NCBI RefSeq assembly: GCF_003955715.1 | Contig: NZ_CP034463.1 | Span: forward strand, 1,364,001 to 1,428,000 | Source: Streptomyces aquilus | GTDB lineage: Bacteria > Actinomycetota > Actinomycetes > Streptomycetales > Streptomycetaceae | Reading direction: 5' to 3' | DNA length: 64,000 nt | Shown: piece by piece, positions 8,825 to 17,204 of the stretch | Layout of the letters: the number at the start of each line of letters is the position of its first letter | Numbering within the stretch: the stretch's first letter is position 1 | Position numbers and translations under genes: made by a program | The notes under the pieces: model-generated | Seen by the model: only the letters and a program-made list of their open reading frames with translations | The model's database searches: none | What the model was told of the DNA's origin: nothing

Positions 8825-11800
8825 GTGGCCCCCGACGAGGACGTGACCGGCCTGTGCCAGGAACTGGTCGACCGCATGGAGGGCTACCGTGCGACCGGTG
8901 ACGTCCGGCACGTGCTGGGCGACAGCGCGCTCGACACGGCCGCACGCCTGACGGAGGCGCTCCCCGGCCGCTCGTCCGTCGGCCTCGGGTCTTTGATGAC
9001 CCTCATCCCGTTCCACCTCCTGCGCGCCCGGCTGGGCGCGGGACCCCGGGCCGAGCTGGACGCCGAGCGCGCGGCAGCCCATCGGCGGCGGCTCCAGGAG
9101 GAGTACGGGATCACCTTCGTCGAGGACGGCGACGACGACTTCGATCCGGAGTCCACGCTCGTCGTGAACCTCGACGAGCCGGAACCGGAGGACGAGGACG
9201 AGGGGGTCGACGACGAGATCATCCGGCTCTGGTACCTGTCCACGGCCACCGGCGACACCCGGCTGCTCGCCCACCTGGTCGACCTGCTGCGGGACGTCGT
9301 CCAGGACACCGCACCGGACGACCCGCTGCTGGTCGAGCGGGTCGCGAAGCTCGGGACGGCGACGGGTCGCCTTGCCGCAGTGACCCACGACTCCGCCCTG
9401 TCGGACGACGCGGTCGCACTGCTGGACCTCGCGGTCCGGCTGGACCCCGACAACGCCCGGAACCTGGACCGGCTCGGCGTCCAACTCCAGCAGAACGTCG
9501 AGCAGACGGGCCGCTGGGAACATCTCGACCGCGCGGTCGCCGTGTCGCTCGCCGCCGTGAAGGCCACGGCCACCCTCTCGCCCGACTACCCGGTCAGGCT
9601 CGGCAACCACTGCGCCGCGCTGTGGACCCGGGGCCGCTACGCCAACCACGTCGAGTCCTTCGACGACGCGATCAGGCTGCTGCCGCTCGTGCTCGATCAC
9701 CCGCACCTCGACCCGTCACTGCGCGCCGGCCATCTGACCAACCTCGGGAACGCGCTCCGCGACCGGGGACAGCTCGTCGGCGATCGCCACGCGATGAGCG
9801 AGGCCATCCTCGTCCAGGAACAGGCCCTGGCCGAGATGGCCGACCACCCGACGCCGTACGTCAACGGCATCGGCGTCCGGATGAACCACGCGTCCGCCCT
9901 CCTGCTGTGGCACAAGCACGCCCACCACCCGGACGCCCTCACGGACGGCGTCGACCTGCTCCTCGACTGCCTGGACGAGACGGGGCCGGACCATCCGATG
10001 CGGCCCATGCTGCTGTGCGACCTCGGCAACGCGCTGGCCCAGGCCGACGAGGACGACATCCGGGCGGGCCGGGAGGCGGCCGAGGCCTTCCGTGAGGCGA
10101 TCGGCTTGCTGCCGCCGGGACACCCGGTCGCGCCGCTCGTACGCTCCAACCTCGTCGCCACCCTGCTGCCGACCGAGATCCCGCCGGACGGGATGCCCGC
10201 GGAGGTGGTCGCCGAGGCCGTGCGGCACGCCGAGCAGGCCGTGGCCATGACGACCGAGGACGACCCGGAGGCGGGTCACCGCCTCAATCACCTGGGGCTC
10301 GCCCACAGACACCGGCACCGCCTCTCCGGCGACCCCGGCGACCTCTCGTCGGCGGTGCGGGCCTACCGGGCGTCGGCGCTGCTGGAGACTGCTCCACTGT
10401 GGGTGCGGTGGAACTCCTACGAGGCGTGGGGCGAGGCCGCGGCCCTGGCCGGCGACTGGGCCGGGGCGCTCGCGGGGTTCAGCGGGATCGCCGCCCTGTT
10501 GCCGCTGACCGTGGGCGAGTTGACGTCCCGCCGCAACCGCGAGATGCAGCTCATGCGCCTGGGCTCCGGCATCCGTGACGCGGCCGCCTGCGCCCTGCGG
10601 CTCGATCGCCCGGAGGAGGCCGTGCGGCTGCTGGAGGAGGGGCGCGGTGTGCTGCTGCGGCAACTCGTCGAGCACCGGACGGCGATCGACGACCTCCAGG
10701 AGCGCGCGCCCGATCTCGCCGACGAGTACCGGCAGTTGCGCGAAGTCCTCGGCTCCGCGACCACGAGCCGGATCGACGCCGACCACGGGCTCACCCTGGC
10801 ACGGCAACGCGCGGCACGCCGGCTGATCCGGTTGACCGAGGAGATCCGCCGACGACCCGGTCTGAGCAGCTTCCCCCGGCGCCTGGCCCCCGACCCGCAC
10901 GCGGCGGCGGCCGGCGGTCCGGTGGTGGTCGTCAACATCAGCCGGTACCGCAGCGACGCCCTCGCCGTCACCGGGCACGGCATCGTCGTAGTGCCGCTCC
11001 CGGACGCGACACCGGAGGCGGTCTCGGCGCGGGTCGCCGCGCTCTACGACGCACTCGACCGCCGTTCCGCCGCGCGCGGTGACGCCGCTGCCCGGCGTCG
11101 TGTCGAGGCGGACGTGGAGGAGGTGCTGGCCTGGCTGTGGGACGCCGTCGTCGGCCCGGTCCTCGCCCGGCTGTCACTGGACCGTGCGGCCGAGCCCGGC
11201 GCCCGGCCCGCCCTGTGGTGGTCGCCGACCGGTGAACTCACCCTGCTGCCCCTGCACGCCGCACAGCGCCGCGATTCGGGGGACGCCGCCCGGCTCTGCG
11301 CCCTGGACTGCGTGGTCTCCTCGTACACCCCGACCCTGCGGACGCTCACCCCGTCCGAACCGGCCGCGGCGAGGCGCCCGATGGTCGTCGCCATGCCGCA
11401 CACCGACGGGTACGGCGATCTGCCGGCGACCGAGGACGAGGCGGGCCGGGTGCGTGCCCTGCTCGGCGGCGGACAGCTGCTCATCGGGGCCGAGGCGACC
11501 CGGGAGGCGGTGCTGGGCGCCCTGTCGACGGCCACCCACGCGCACTTCGCCTGCCATGCCGTGTGCCGGCCACAGGACCCGTCCCGCAGCGGGCTGATCA
11601 CCGCGGACGGACCGCTGACGCTCGCCGAGCTGGCCGGGCTGACGCCGGAAGGAGCCGAGCTGGTCTACCTGTCGGCCTGTGAGACGGCCCGGGGCGGCGA
11701 TGTGCTGACCGATGAGGCCGTTCACCTGTGCGCCACGCTCCGGCTCGCCGGGTTCCGGCACGCGGTGGGCACGCTGTGGCCGATCGGCGACCGGGTGGCC

Positions 11801-11956
11801 GTGTACACAACGGACGCTTTCTACCGGGCACTTGTGGGCAACAGGGGAAGCGAGGCCTCTCCCCGGGTAGTGGTCAACGAGGTGAGCAGCCGACTGCGGG
11901 ACGAACACCCGGACCTGCCGACCCGCTGGGCCACGCTGATCCACGTCGGCGGATGA
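8825..11956 (+). CDS. TPR-CHAT caspase-like protease
   Basis: A 1043-residue protein. The N-terminal three quarters is alpha-helical with degenerate TPRs (for example RLGNHCAALWTRGRY, TNLGNALRDRG, CDLGNALAQA). An acidic linker is seen around residues 115-140. The C-terminal part is a CHAT (caspase HetF-associated with TPRs) domain: HFACHA with candidate catalytic His911, and VYLSACETARGG with Cys952, followed by the expected AGFRHAVGTLWPIGD strand. The family cleaves proteins and is used in conflict and regulated-death systems. GTG 8825 follows the small gene by 10 bp and is weakly preceded by GAGGCGGG. The next gene (KamA) begins 34 bp after its stop. Specificity and trigger are unknown. Confidence 0.88.
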   Translation: MAPDEDVTGLCQELVDRMEGYRATGDVRHVLGDSALDTAARLTEALPGRSSVGLGSLMTLIPFHLLRARLGAGPRAELDAERAAAHRRRLQEEYGITFVEDGDDDFDPESTLVVNLDEPEPEDEDEGVDDEIIRLWYLSTATGDTRLLAHLVDLLRDVVQDTAPDDPLLVERVAKLGTATGRLAAVTHDSALSDDAVALLDLAVRLDPDNARNLDRLGVQLQQNVEQTGRWEHLDRAVAVSLAAVKATATLSPDYPVRLGNHCAALWTRGRYANHVESFDDAIRLLPLVLDHPHLDPSLRAGHLTNLGNALRDRGQLVGDRHAMSEAILVQEQALAEMADHPTPYVNGIGVRMNHASALLLWHKHAHHPDALTDGVDLLLDCLDETGPDHPMRPMLLCDLGNALAQADEDDIRAGREAAEAFREAIGLLPPGHPVAPLVRSNLVATLLPTEIPPDGMPAEVVAEAVRHAEQAVAMTTEDDPEAGHRLNHLGLAHRHRHRLSGDPGDLSSAVRAYRASALLETAPLWVRWNSYEAWGEAAALAGDWAGALAGFSGIAALLPLTVGELTSRRNREMQLMRLGSGIRDAAACALRLDRPEEAVRLLEEGRGVLLRQLVEHRTAIDDLQERAPDLADEYRQLREVLGSATTSRIDADHGLTLARQRAARRLIRLTEEIRRRPGLSSFPRRLAPDPHAAAAGGPVVVVNISRYRSDALAVTGHGIVVVPLPDATPEAVSARVAALYDALDRRSAARGDAAARRRVEADVEEVLAWLWDAVVGPVLARLSLDRAAEPGARPALWWSPTGELTLLPLHAAQRRDSGDAARLCALDCVVSSYTPTLRTLTPSEPAAARRPMVVAMPHTDGYGDLPATEDEAGRVRALLGGGQLLIGAEATREAVLGALSTATHAHFACHAVCRPQDPSRSGLITADGPLTLAELAGLTPEGAELVYLSACETARGGDVLTDEAVHLCATLRLAGFRHAVGTLWPIGDRVAVYTTDAFYRALVGNRGSEASPRVVVNEVSSRLRDEHPDLPTRWATLIHVGG

Positions 11957-11990
11957 CCGGCCCGGCCGCCGGCGCCGCCCTAGGGGGGAC

Positions 11991-13154
11991 ATGGACGACA
12001 ACGACGGCCGCAGGACCGCACCGGCGCGGGTGATCCGCGACCCGGAGCAGATCACGGGCCTGTCCCGTGCCGAACTGGCCGCGCTGCGGCCGGTGTTGGC
12101 GGAATTCGAGTTCCGGGTCTCCCCCTACTACGCCTCGCTGGTGGACTGGGGCGACCCCGCGGACCCGCTGCGCCGGCTGGTCCTGCCGGACGCGGGCGAG
12201 CTGGGCGGCGACTTCTCCTACGACGCCAGTGACGAGGCGGCCAACACACACGTGCCCGGCTTGCAGCACAAGTACCCGCGTACGGCACTCCTGTTGCTGA
12301 CCGGGGTCTGCGCCGCGTACTGCCGTTTCTGCTTCCGCAAGCGTTTCACCCTCGCCGCCGACGACACGCACCACATCTCCGCGGGCGACGGCCCGGAGAC
12401 CCGGCTGGACGTCACCGCGGGCATCGACTACATACGGCGCCACCAGGAGATCGACAACGTCCTGCTGACCGGCGGCGACCCGCTGATGCTGTCCCCCGCC
12501 CGCCTCGACCGGGTCTTCGAGGCACTCTGCGACGTGCCGCACGTCCGCACCGTCCGCATCGGGACGAAGGTGCCGGCCTTCGACCCCGACCGCCTCACCA
12601 CGGAACTGTTCGCCTCGTTCGACGCGGTGCGGCGCACCGGACGCCGGGTGGTCGTGGTCGCGCACTTCAATCACAGCCGGGAGCTGACACCGCCGGCGCT
12701 CGACAAGATCGGGCGGCTGCTGGACCGTGGGGTGTCGGTGATCAACCAGACGCCGGTGCTGCGCGGAGTCAACGACGATCCGGCCGAACTGGCGCGCCTC
12801 CTCAACGGGTTGACGGCGGCGGGCATCGCCCCGTACTACCTGTTCCAGTGCCGTCCCGTGCACGGCGACGAATCCTTCCAGGTCTCCGTCCAGGACACCC
12901 TCCGCCTGCTGGAGCGGACCCGCCCGAGCCTCAACGGCCTGGCCCGGCGCTTCCGTTACGTCGCCTCGCACGCCCGGGGCAAGATCGAGGTGCTCGGACG
13001 GTACGGGGACGAGCTGCTGTTCCGCTTCCACGAGGCCCGGGACCCGGCCGACGACGGGCGGGTCTTCACCATGCCCGCCGCCGAACCGGTCCTGTGGCCC
13101 CGCCCCCCGGTCAGCGACGGACCCGCGGCATCCCCAGACCGATCCACGAGATGA
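11991..13154 (+). CDS. KamA-family radical SAM protein (lysine 2,3-aminomutase-like)
   Basis: A 387-residue radical SAM enzyme. The [4Fe-4S]/SAM motif CAAYCRFC spans C107, C111 and C114, followed by FRKRF as in the lysine 2,3-aminomutase/EpmB branch. LLTGGDPLMLSP is the GGE-like strand that contacts SAM, and GKIEVLG offers K331 as the likely PLP Schiff-base lysine near the C-terminus. Characterised relatives interconvert alpha- and beta-lysine or modify a lysine of elongation factor P; which applies here cannot be told. The start ATG 11991 has a GGGGGG-type ribosome site. The 34-bp gap after the CHAT gene suggests one operon. The 3' end overlaps the convergent acyl-CoA dehydrogenase by 44 bp. 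Confidence 0.85.
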   Translation: MDDNDGRRTAPARVIRDPEQITGLSRAELAALRPVLAEFEFRVSPYYASLVDWGDPADPLRRLVLPDAGELGGDFSYDASDEAANTHVPGLQHKYPRTALLLLTGVCAAYCRFCFRKRFTLAADDTHHISAGDGPETRLDVTAGIDYIRRHQEIDNVLLTGGDPLMLSPARLDRVFEALCDVPHVRTVRIGTKVPAFDPDRLTTELFASFDAVRRTGRRVVVVAHFNHSRELTPPALDKIGRLLDRGVSVINQTPVLRGVNDDPAELARLLNGLTAAGIAPYYLFQCRPVHGDESFQVSVQDTLRLLERTRPSLNGLARRFRYVASHARGKIEVLGRYGDELLFRFHEARDPADDGRVFTMPAAEPVLWPRPPVSDGPAASPDRSTR

Positions 13155-14289
13155 TCTCCCGCTGGATCTCGTTGTTGCCGCCGCCGAAGGTGAAGATGAC
13201 CGCGGAGCGGTAGCCGCGCTCCAGTTCGCCGTGGAGCACCGTGCCCGCGGAGCCCTCCTTCAGCGCGCCGGCCGCGGCGACCACTTCCATGAGCCAGGCG
13301 TAGGCCTCGCGGCGGGCCTCGGAGCCGTAGACCTTGACGGCGGAGGCGTCCTGGGGGGTGAGCGTGCCGTTCTGGACGGCGCTCACCATCTGCCAGTTGA
13401 GGAGCTTCATCGCGTCGAGCTTCGCATGGGTCTGGGCGAGACGGCGGCGCACCCAGGGCAGGTCGACGACGCGGCGGCCGTCGGCGAGCTTGGTCTCCAT
13501 GGCCCAGCGCTGGACGTCGTGCAGGGCGCGGATCGCCATGGTGCCGTGGGCGGCGAGGGTGACGCGCTCGTGGTTGAGCTGGTTGGTGATCAGCCGCCAG
13601 CCCTGGTTCTCCTCGCCGACGCGGCGCGAGACGGGGACGCGGATGTCCTCGTAGTAGCTGGCGGTGGTGTCGTGGCCGGCGAGGGTGTTGATGACGGTGC
13701 AGGAGTAGCCGGGCTCGGTGGTCGGGACGAGGAGCATGGTGATGCCCTTGTGGGGCGGGGCGGCCGGGTCGGTGCGGGTCGCCAGCCACACCCAGTCGGC
13801 GGTGTCGCCGTTGGTGGTCCAGATCTTCTGGCCGTTGACGACGTAGGCGTCGCCGTCCCGCACCGCGCGCGTCTTCAGGGCCGCCAGGTCCGTGCCGGCG
13901 TCGGGCTCGCTGTAGCCGATCGCGAAGTCGATCTCGCCGGAGAGGATCTTCGGGAGGAAGTAGGCCTTCTGCTCGTCGGTGCCGTACCGCATGATCGTCG
14001 GGCCGACCGTGTTCAGGGCCATCAGCGGCAGCGGGACGCCGGCCTGGGCGGCCTCGTCGAAGAAGATGAACTGTTCCATCGCGGTCAGTCCGCGGCCGCC
14101 GTACTCCTTCGGCCAGCCCACGCCCAGCCAGCGGTCGGCGCCCAGCTTCCGGATGATCTCGCGGTAGAAGCGCTTCTGCTCCCGCCGGTCGCCGTGCCGC
14201 GCGTTCGCGTCGTCCGGCACCAACCCGGCGAAGTATGCGCGCAGTTCGGTGCGCAGCCGCTGCTGCTCGGGTGTGTATGCGAGATGCAC
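13111..14289 (-). CDS. Acyl-CoA dehydrogenase
   Basis: A 392-residue acyl-CoA dehydrogenase with the family's typical length. Visible motifs are GWPKEYGGRGLTAMEQ at the N-terminal helical domain, then IGYSEPDAGTDLAALKTRA and VVNGQKIWTTNGDTADW, the FAD-stacking middle beta domain. The C-terminal helix carries YRSAVIFTFGGGNNEIQREII, where the catalytic-base region usually lies. GTG 14289 is preceded by GGAGG and gives VHLAYTPEQQ; an earlier in-frame Met is far upstream without a ribosome site. It oxidises an acyl-CoA alpha-beta bond using FAD and passes electrons to ETF; the acyl chain is unknown. No thiolase or hydratase is adjacent. Confidence 0.9.
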   Translation of the reverse strand: MHLAYTPEQQRLRTELRAYFAGLVPDDANARHGDRREQKRFYREIIRKLGADRWLGVGWPKEYGGRGLTAMEQFIFFDEAAQAGVPLPLMALNTVGPTIMRYGTDEQKAYFLPKILSGEIDFAIGYSEPDAGTDLAALKTRAVRDGDAYVVNGQKIWTTNGDTADWVWLATRTDPAAPPHKGITMLLVPTTEPGYSCTVINTLAGHDTTASYYEDIRVPVSRRVGEENQGWRLITNQLNHERVTLAAHGTMAIRALHDVQRWAMETKLADGRRVVDLPWVRRRLAQTHAKLDAMKLLNWQMVSAVQNGTLTPQDASAVKVYGSEARREAYAWLMEVVAAAGALKEGSAGTVLHGELERGYRSAVIFTFGGGNNEIQREIISWIGLGMPRVRR

Positions 14290-14384
14290 GGCGCCTCCAG
14301 GCTCCCCGGGACCGGTCCTGACGGCGCACACGGTAGAACGTGTTCCAGAAATAGGGAATGGCAAGGCCGCACCGAGGCACACGA

Positions 14385-14411
14385 AAGGGCCCCCGCGAGA
14401 CGAGGGCCCTT
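14385..14411 (-). terminator. Hairpin terminator downstream of cbtA
   Basis: Perfect 8-bp arms AAGGGCCC (14385-14392) and GGGCCCTT (14404-14411) around an 11-nt loop, lying 20 bp beyond the cbtA stop. On the minus strand the 3' arm is followed by TTTCGTGT, a short U-rich tail. It lies between cbtA and the acyl-CoA dehydrogenase start, so it would insulate the latter. Confidence 0.75.
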
Positions 14412-14431
14412 GACCGGTCGTCGTGAACGGC

Positions 14432-15196
14432 TCAGTGGGCGACGGGAGTCGGCTGCTTCCCGGCGCCCGCCGACCGCTCGGCCGGCTTCGGTGCGAGCTG
14501 CCGCTCCGCCAGCAGCCCGAAGACCAGCCCGAAGGCGGTCCACAGGGTCACCTGCACGGCGAGCGCGGCGAGTCGGTACTGCCACAACAGGGCGGCCGGG
14601 AAGTGCTCCGGCACCTCGTTGAACGACGGCAGGAACGCGTACGCCAGCCCCACGACGAGGACGAAGAACGCGCCCGCGGCCAGGGTGGCGTTCCAGTTGC
14701 CCAGCCGGGGTGCGAGACGCTTGCCCAGGATGACCGTGCCCACCGTCAGCAGCACGCTGAGGACGATCATCAGAAAGAACAGCGCGGTCCGCTGGTCGAG
14801 CGTGTCGGGGTCACCGACGGCCGGCGGGTTGGCGGGGTACTTGAGGAACGGCACGACGTACACCGCGACCAGCCCGGCGACCGCCAGGAGCAGCGCGCTC
14901 GCGCGCGGCCCGAAGCGGCCGATCCGGCCGAGCGCGAAGCAGTACGCCAGCGCCGCGATGCCGCCGAAGGCGACCCCGTAGACGAGGACGCCGGTGGACA
15001 GGCCCGCGGTGGACTGGAGCGTACGGCTGACCAGTTCCTCGCCGCCGTGCTCGTGCGCGTGGGCCTCCTCGAAGGCGATGGCCTGATCGACGCGCGGCTC
15101 CCCGAGGAAGTACGCGACGACGAGCGCGGCCAGACCCGCGACGAGGCCCGCGAGCATGCCGCGGACCAGGAAGTTTCTGACAGTTGCGGAGTTCAT
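14432..15196 (-). CDS. cbtA: Cobalt uptake protein CbtA
   Basis: A 254-residue integral membrane protein of the CbtA family, which is predicted to import cobalt for cobalamin synthesis. It has about six hydrophobic helices; the first is FLVRGMLAGLVAGLAALVVA near residues 9-28. A histidine/glutamate-rich loop, EEAHAHEHGGEEL (about 42-54), is a plausible metal ligand cluster. ATG 15196 (MNSATVRNF) is chosen; the frame is open further upstream without a better start. It is the distal gene of the cbtB-cbtA pair, 25 bp after the cbtB stop, and sits under the upstream cobalamin riboswitch, which supports the cobalt assignment independently of the protein sequence. Confidence 0.92.
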   Translation of the reverse strand: MNSATVRNFLVRGMLAGLVAGLAALVVAYFLGEPRVDQAIAFEEAHAHEHGGEELVSRTLQSTAGLSTGVLVYGVAFGGIAALAYCFALGRIGRFGPRASALLLAVAGLVAVYVVPFLKYPANPPAVGDPDTLDQRTALFFLMIVLSVLLTVGTVILGKRLAPRLGNWNATLAAGAFFVLVVGLAYAFLPSFNEVPEHFPAALLWQYRLAALAVQVTLWTAFGLVFGLLAERQLAPKPAERSAGAGKQPTPVAH

Positions 15197-15221
15197 GCGC
15201 GGATACGCTTCCTCGCCGCTG

Positions 15222-15443
15222 TCAGTGGCACGGGAAGCCGAGCAGATGGCGGGCGTCATGCACCCACTCGTGGACCCCCTCGCCCGACACGAGGGAGGTG
15301 GCGCCCTGTTCGGCGCCGACGAAGTAGAGCAGGACCAGCATCAGGACGCCGAAGAAGACCGCCCAGGGGACGATGGCGCCGATCGGCAGCTTGGCGGGTA
15401 CGGCGGTGGAACTGGTTGTCGGCTGGGCGACGGTCTGCGCCAT
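15222..15443 (-). CDS. cbtB: Cobalt transporter subunit CbtB
   Basis: A 73-residue single-span membrane protein with helix IVPWAVFFGVLMLVLLYFVG (residues 24-43) and the characteristic metal-binding C-terminus EWVHDARHLLGFPCH, whose two His residues, Cys and terminal His typify CbtB. Start ATG 15443 is preceded by an AGGAGG site. It is the first gene of the cbtBA operon, with the riboswitch ending about 50 nt upstream. The likely role is partner of CbtA in cobalt import. Confidence 0.92.
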   Translation of the reverse strand: MAQTVAQPTTSSTAVPAKLPIGAIVPWAVFFGVLMLVLLYFVGAEQGATSLVSGEGVHEWVHDARHLLGFPCH

Positions 15444-15490
15444 GGCAGGGCCTCCTGGGGGAACTCGCGTCCCGTCTCGGTGGTGCACAG

Positions 15491-15598
15491 GACGACGGGG
15501 CGGGTCTGACTCACCCGGCCCGCCCTTCAGGAGCGTGCCCGGCATACAGTGGCGCGACCGTGCCGGAATCCCACCGGCTTCCACCGAACCGTCGTCGA
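15491..15598 (-). promoter_or_regulatory. Cobalamin riboswitch controlling cbtBA
   Basis: Read on the minus strand, the leader contains GGAAGCCGGTGGGATTCCGG, then CACGGTCGCGCCACTGTATG, the conserved core of actinobacterial cobalamin riboswitches. The B12-box-like GAGTCAGACCCGCC follows near 15505-15520. The whole is closed by a P1 helix between 15589-15596 (GACGACGG in the RNA) and 15491-15498 (CCGTCGTC). The 3' end lies about 50 nt before cbtB, consistent with control of cbtB translation or transcription by adenosylcobalamin, shutting cobalt uptake when B12 is plentiful. Confidence 0.87.
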
Positions 15599-15728
15599 TA
15601 TCCACGAGAAGGTACCGCGTGGGAGAGACGCGGCCAAGAGCGCATGGTCCGGCCACGAGCGCCCCTGAAGCGCTGTGCGCATGTCAAATACACGGTACGG
15701 AAAGGGTGTTGAGCGGGGGAATGGACGG

Positions 15729-16292
15729 ATGACCAGCCGAGTGATGTTGATCTCACCCGCGATCAGCGAGGCCCTGCGGGAGGCCCGCTTCGACGACGGC
15801 TGCCCGTTGGACGCCTCCGGGCTGCGCAGCGCGAAGGCCGCCGCGGGCACGCTCCCGACGGCCCACCGGGTCTGTTCCTCCCCCACCATGCGGTGCCGCG
15901 AGACGGCCGGCGCGCTCGGCCTCGACGGCCTGGACGCACCGGAGTTGGCCGCCCTCGACACGGGGCGCTGGCGCGGCTCGACGCTGGCCGAGGTGGGCGC
16001 CGCGGAACCGGAGGCGCTGGCGCGCTGGCTGTCCGACCCCGAAGAGGCGCCGCACGGCGGGGAGTCGGTGGCCGCGCTGTGCGAACGGGTCGGCGCATGG
16101 CTGGACGCACTCGAAGCGGAGACGGGCTGGACGATCGCCGTGGCCGAACCCGAGATCGTCCGCGCGGCTCTCGTCCGCGCCCTGGGAGCACCGGCATCGG
16201 CCTTCTGGCGCACAGACGTACCGCCGCTCACCGCCGTCGAACTCAGCGGGCGAGCGGGACGCTGGAACGTGCGCATGGGGCGGCCGCTGTAG
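15729..16292 (+). CDS. Histidine phosphatase-family pseudoenzyme
   Basis: A 187-residue protein with the phosphoglycerate mutase/histidine phosphatase fold order: a first strand MTSRVMLISPA, the SSPTMRCRETA motif (S and R conserved), an ELAALDTGRWRG segment, and PHGGESVAALCERV. The defining first motif (normally RHGET after the first strand) reads ISPAIS, so the catalytic phospho-acceptor His is absent. The second histidine motif (normally SHGGVIRAL) reads AEPEIVRAAL, so the second His is absent too. The protein is therefore probably catalytically dead, or has another activity. ATG 15729 is chosen. It is divergent from the riboswitch-controlled cbtBA genes; real relatives include the CobC-type alpha-ribazole phosphatases of B12 synthesis, so a cobalt/B12 link is conceivable. 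Confidence 0.82.
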   Translation: MTSRVMLISPAISEALREARFDDGCPLDASGLRSAKAAAGTLPTAHRVCSSPTMRCRETAGALGLDGLDAPELAALDTGRWRGSTLAEVGAAEPEALARWLSDPEEAPHGGESVAALCERVGAWLDALEAETGWTIAVAEPEIVRAALVRALGAPASAFWRTDVPPLTAVELSGRAGRWNVRMGRPL

Positions 16293-16307
16293 GAGGCGCG
16301 CCCCGTC

Positions 16308-16673
16308 TCAGTTCAGCGTGGCCATGAAGTCCGTGCACGCCTGGGCGCACTCCCGGCATGCCTTCGCCGCGTCCTCCGCTCCCGGCTCGTCGTCGAAGGC
16401 GTGGGCGCACTCCAGGCAGACCGTCCGGCACCACTCCAGCTGGACGCGGATGCCGCCCTCGTCCAGCCGGTTCTGCTCGGACAGCACCCGGCAGGTCGCG
16501 TCGCACACCTCCGCGCACATGATGCCCTTGCGTCGTACGAGTTCCTGTTGCTCGGTCCCGTCCGGATCCACGAGGCTGGCACGCACCGCGCATGCCCGGG
16601 CGCATTCGGTGCACGCCTGCGCACACGCGAAACGGTCCTCCAGGAACCGGATGAGCTCCTGTTGGGGTGTCAT
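16308..16673 (-). CDS. Four-helix-bundle copper-binding protein (DUF326, Csp-like)
   Basis: A 121-residue cytosolic protein with 13 cysteines arranged along four amphipathic helices: CAQACTECARAC (17-28 region), CAEVCDATC, CRTVCLEC and CRECAQAC. This is the pattern of the DUF326/copper storage protein family, in which inward-facing Cys residues bind many Cu(I) ions. No signal peptide is visible, so it would be the cytosolic Csp3 type. ATG 16673 is chosen; an in-frame GTG lies 9 bp upstream. The stop is 15 bp from the convergent phosphatase-like gene. It probably buffers or stores copper. Confidence 0.85.
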   Translation of the reverse strand: MTPQQELIRFLEDRFACAQACTECARACAVRASLVDPDGTEQQELVRRKGIMCAEVCDATCRVLSEQNRLDEGGIRVQLEWCRTVCLECAHAFDDEPGAEDAAKACRECAQACTDFMATLN

Positions 16674-16787
16674 CGCTGTCACACCGCGCGGGTAGCCGCC
16701 CCAGGTCGCGTCAAACCCCGTCCCCGGAGGTTTCCGCCGGTCGGGGCGGTCGGGTTCACACCGGACGCCGGGGGTACTCGCGGGATC

Positions 16788-17138
16788 ATGACTAGCGCAT
16801 GGATGGAGATGGCCGCGGGTCGCGGCGCCCTGGGCGTCGGGCTGATCGTGGCGGGCCTGGTCGTCGTCGCCCTGCTGCTGGGCGCCTTCTGGATGGGCGC
16901 GCGCGTCCGTCGCCGGGAGCCTCCGCCGCCGAGCCCCGAGGAGCAGCCGCGGCTGCCGGAGGGCGGGCCCGTCCGCGAGGTCGCGGAGAACAGGGAGCCC
17001 GACGAGGTGCCGAGAAGCGACCACCGCCTCACCCCGCACGAGATGCCCGCCTTCGGCAACAGCAGCACCCGGACCGGACCCGAGAAGTCCCGCCGCCGGT
17101 GGACCGACGGCAAGAGCGGATCGTTCGGCGGCGGCTAG
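16788..17138 (+). CDS. DUF6479 family small membrane protein
   Basis: A 116-residue protein with a single N-terminal helix (about residues 13-37, GALGVGLIVAGLVVVALLLG) followed by a charged cytosolic tail. The tail contains EEQPRLPEGGPVREV, then REPDEVP, then RLTPHEMPAFGN, and a GGG C-terminus. This arrangement is that of the actinobacterial DUF6479 family, common in Streptomyces and of unknown function. Start ATG 16788. It is divergent from the copper protein gene by 114 bp and followed by another small gene. Confidence 0.82.
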   Translation: MTSAWMEMAAGRGALGVGLIVAGLVVVALLLGAFWMGARVRRREPPPPSPEEQPRLPEGGPVREVAENREPDEVPRSDHRLTPHEMPAFGNSSTRTGPEKSRRRWTDGKSGSFGGG

Positions 17139-17204
17139 CCGGGCGGTGGTCGATCCACGGCCCACGAGCCCGTACAGCGCACAGTGCCGAGGGAAGTGAG
17201 TTCC

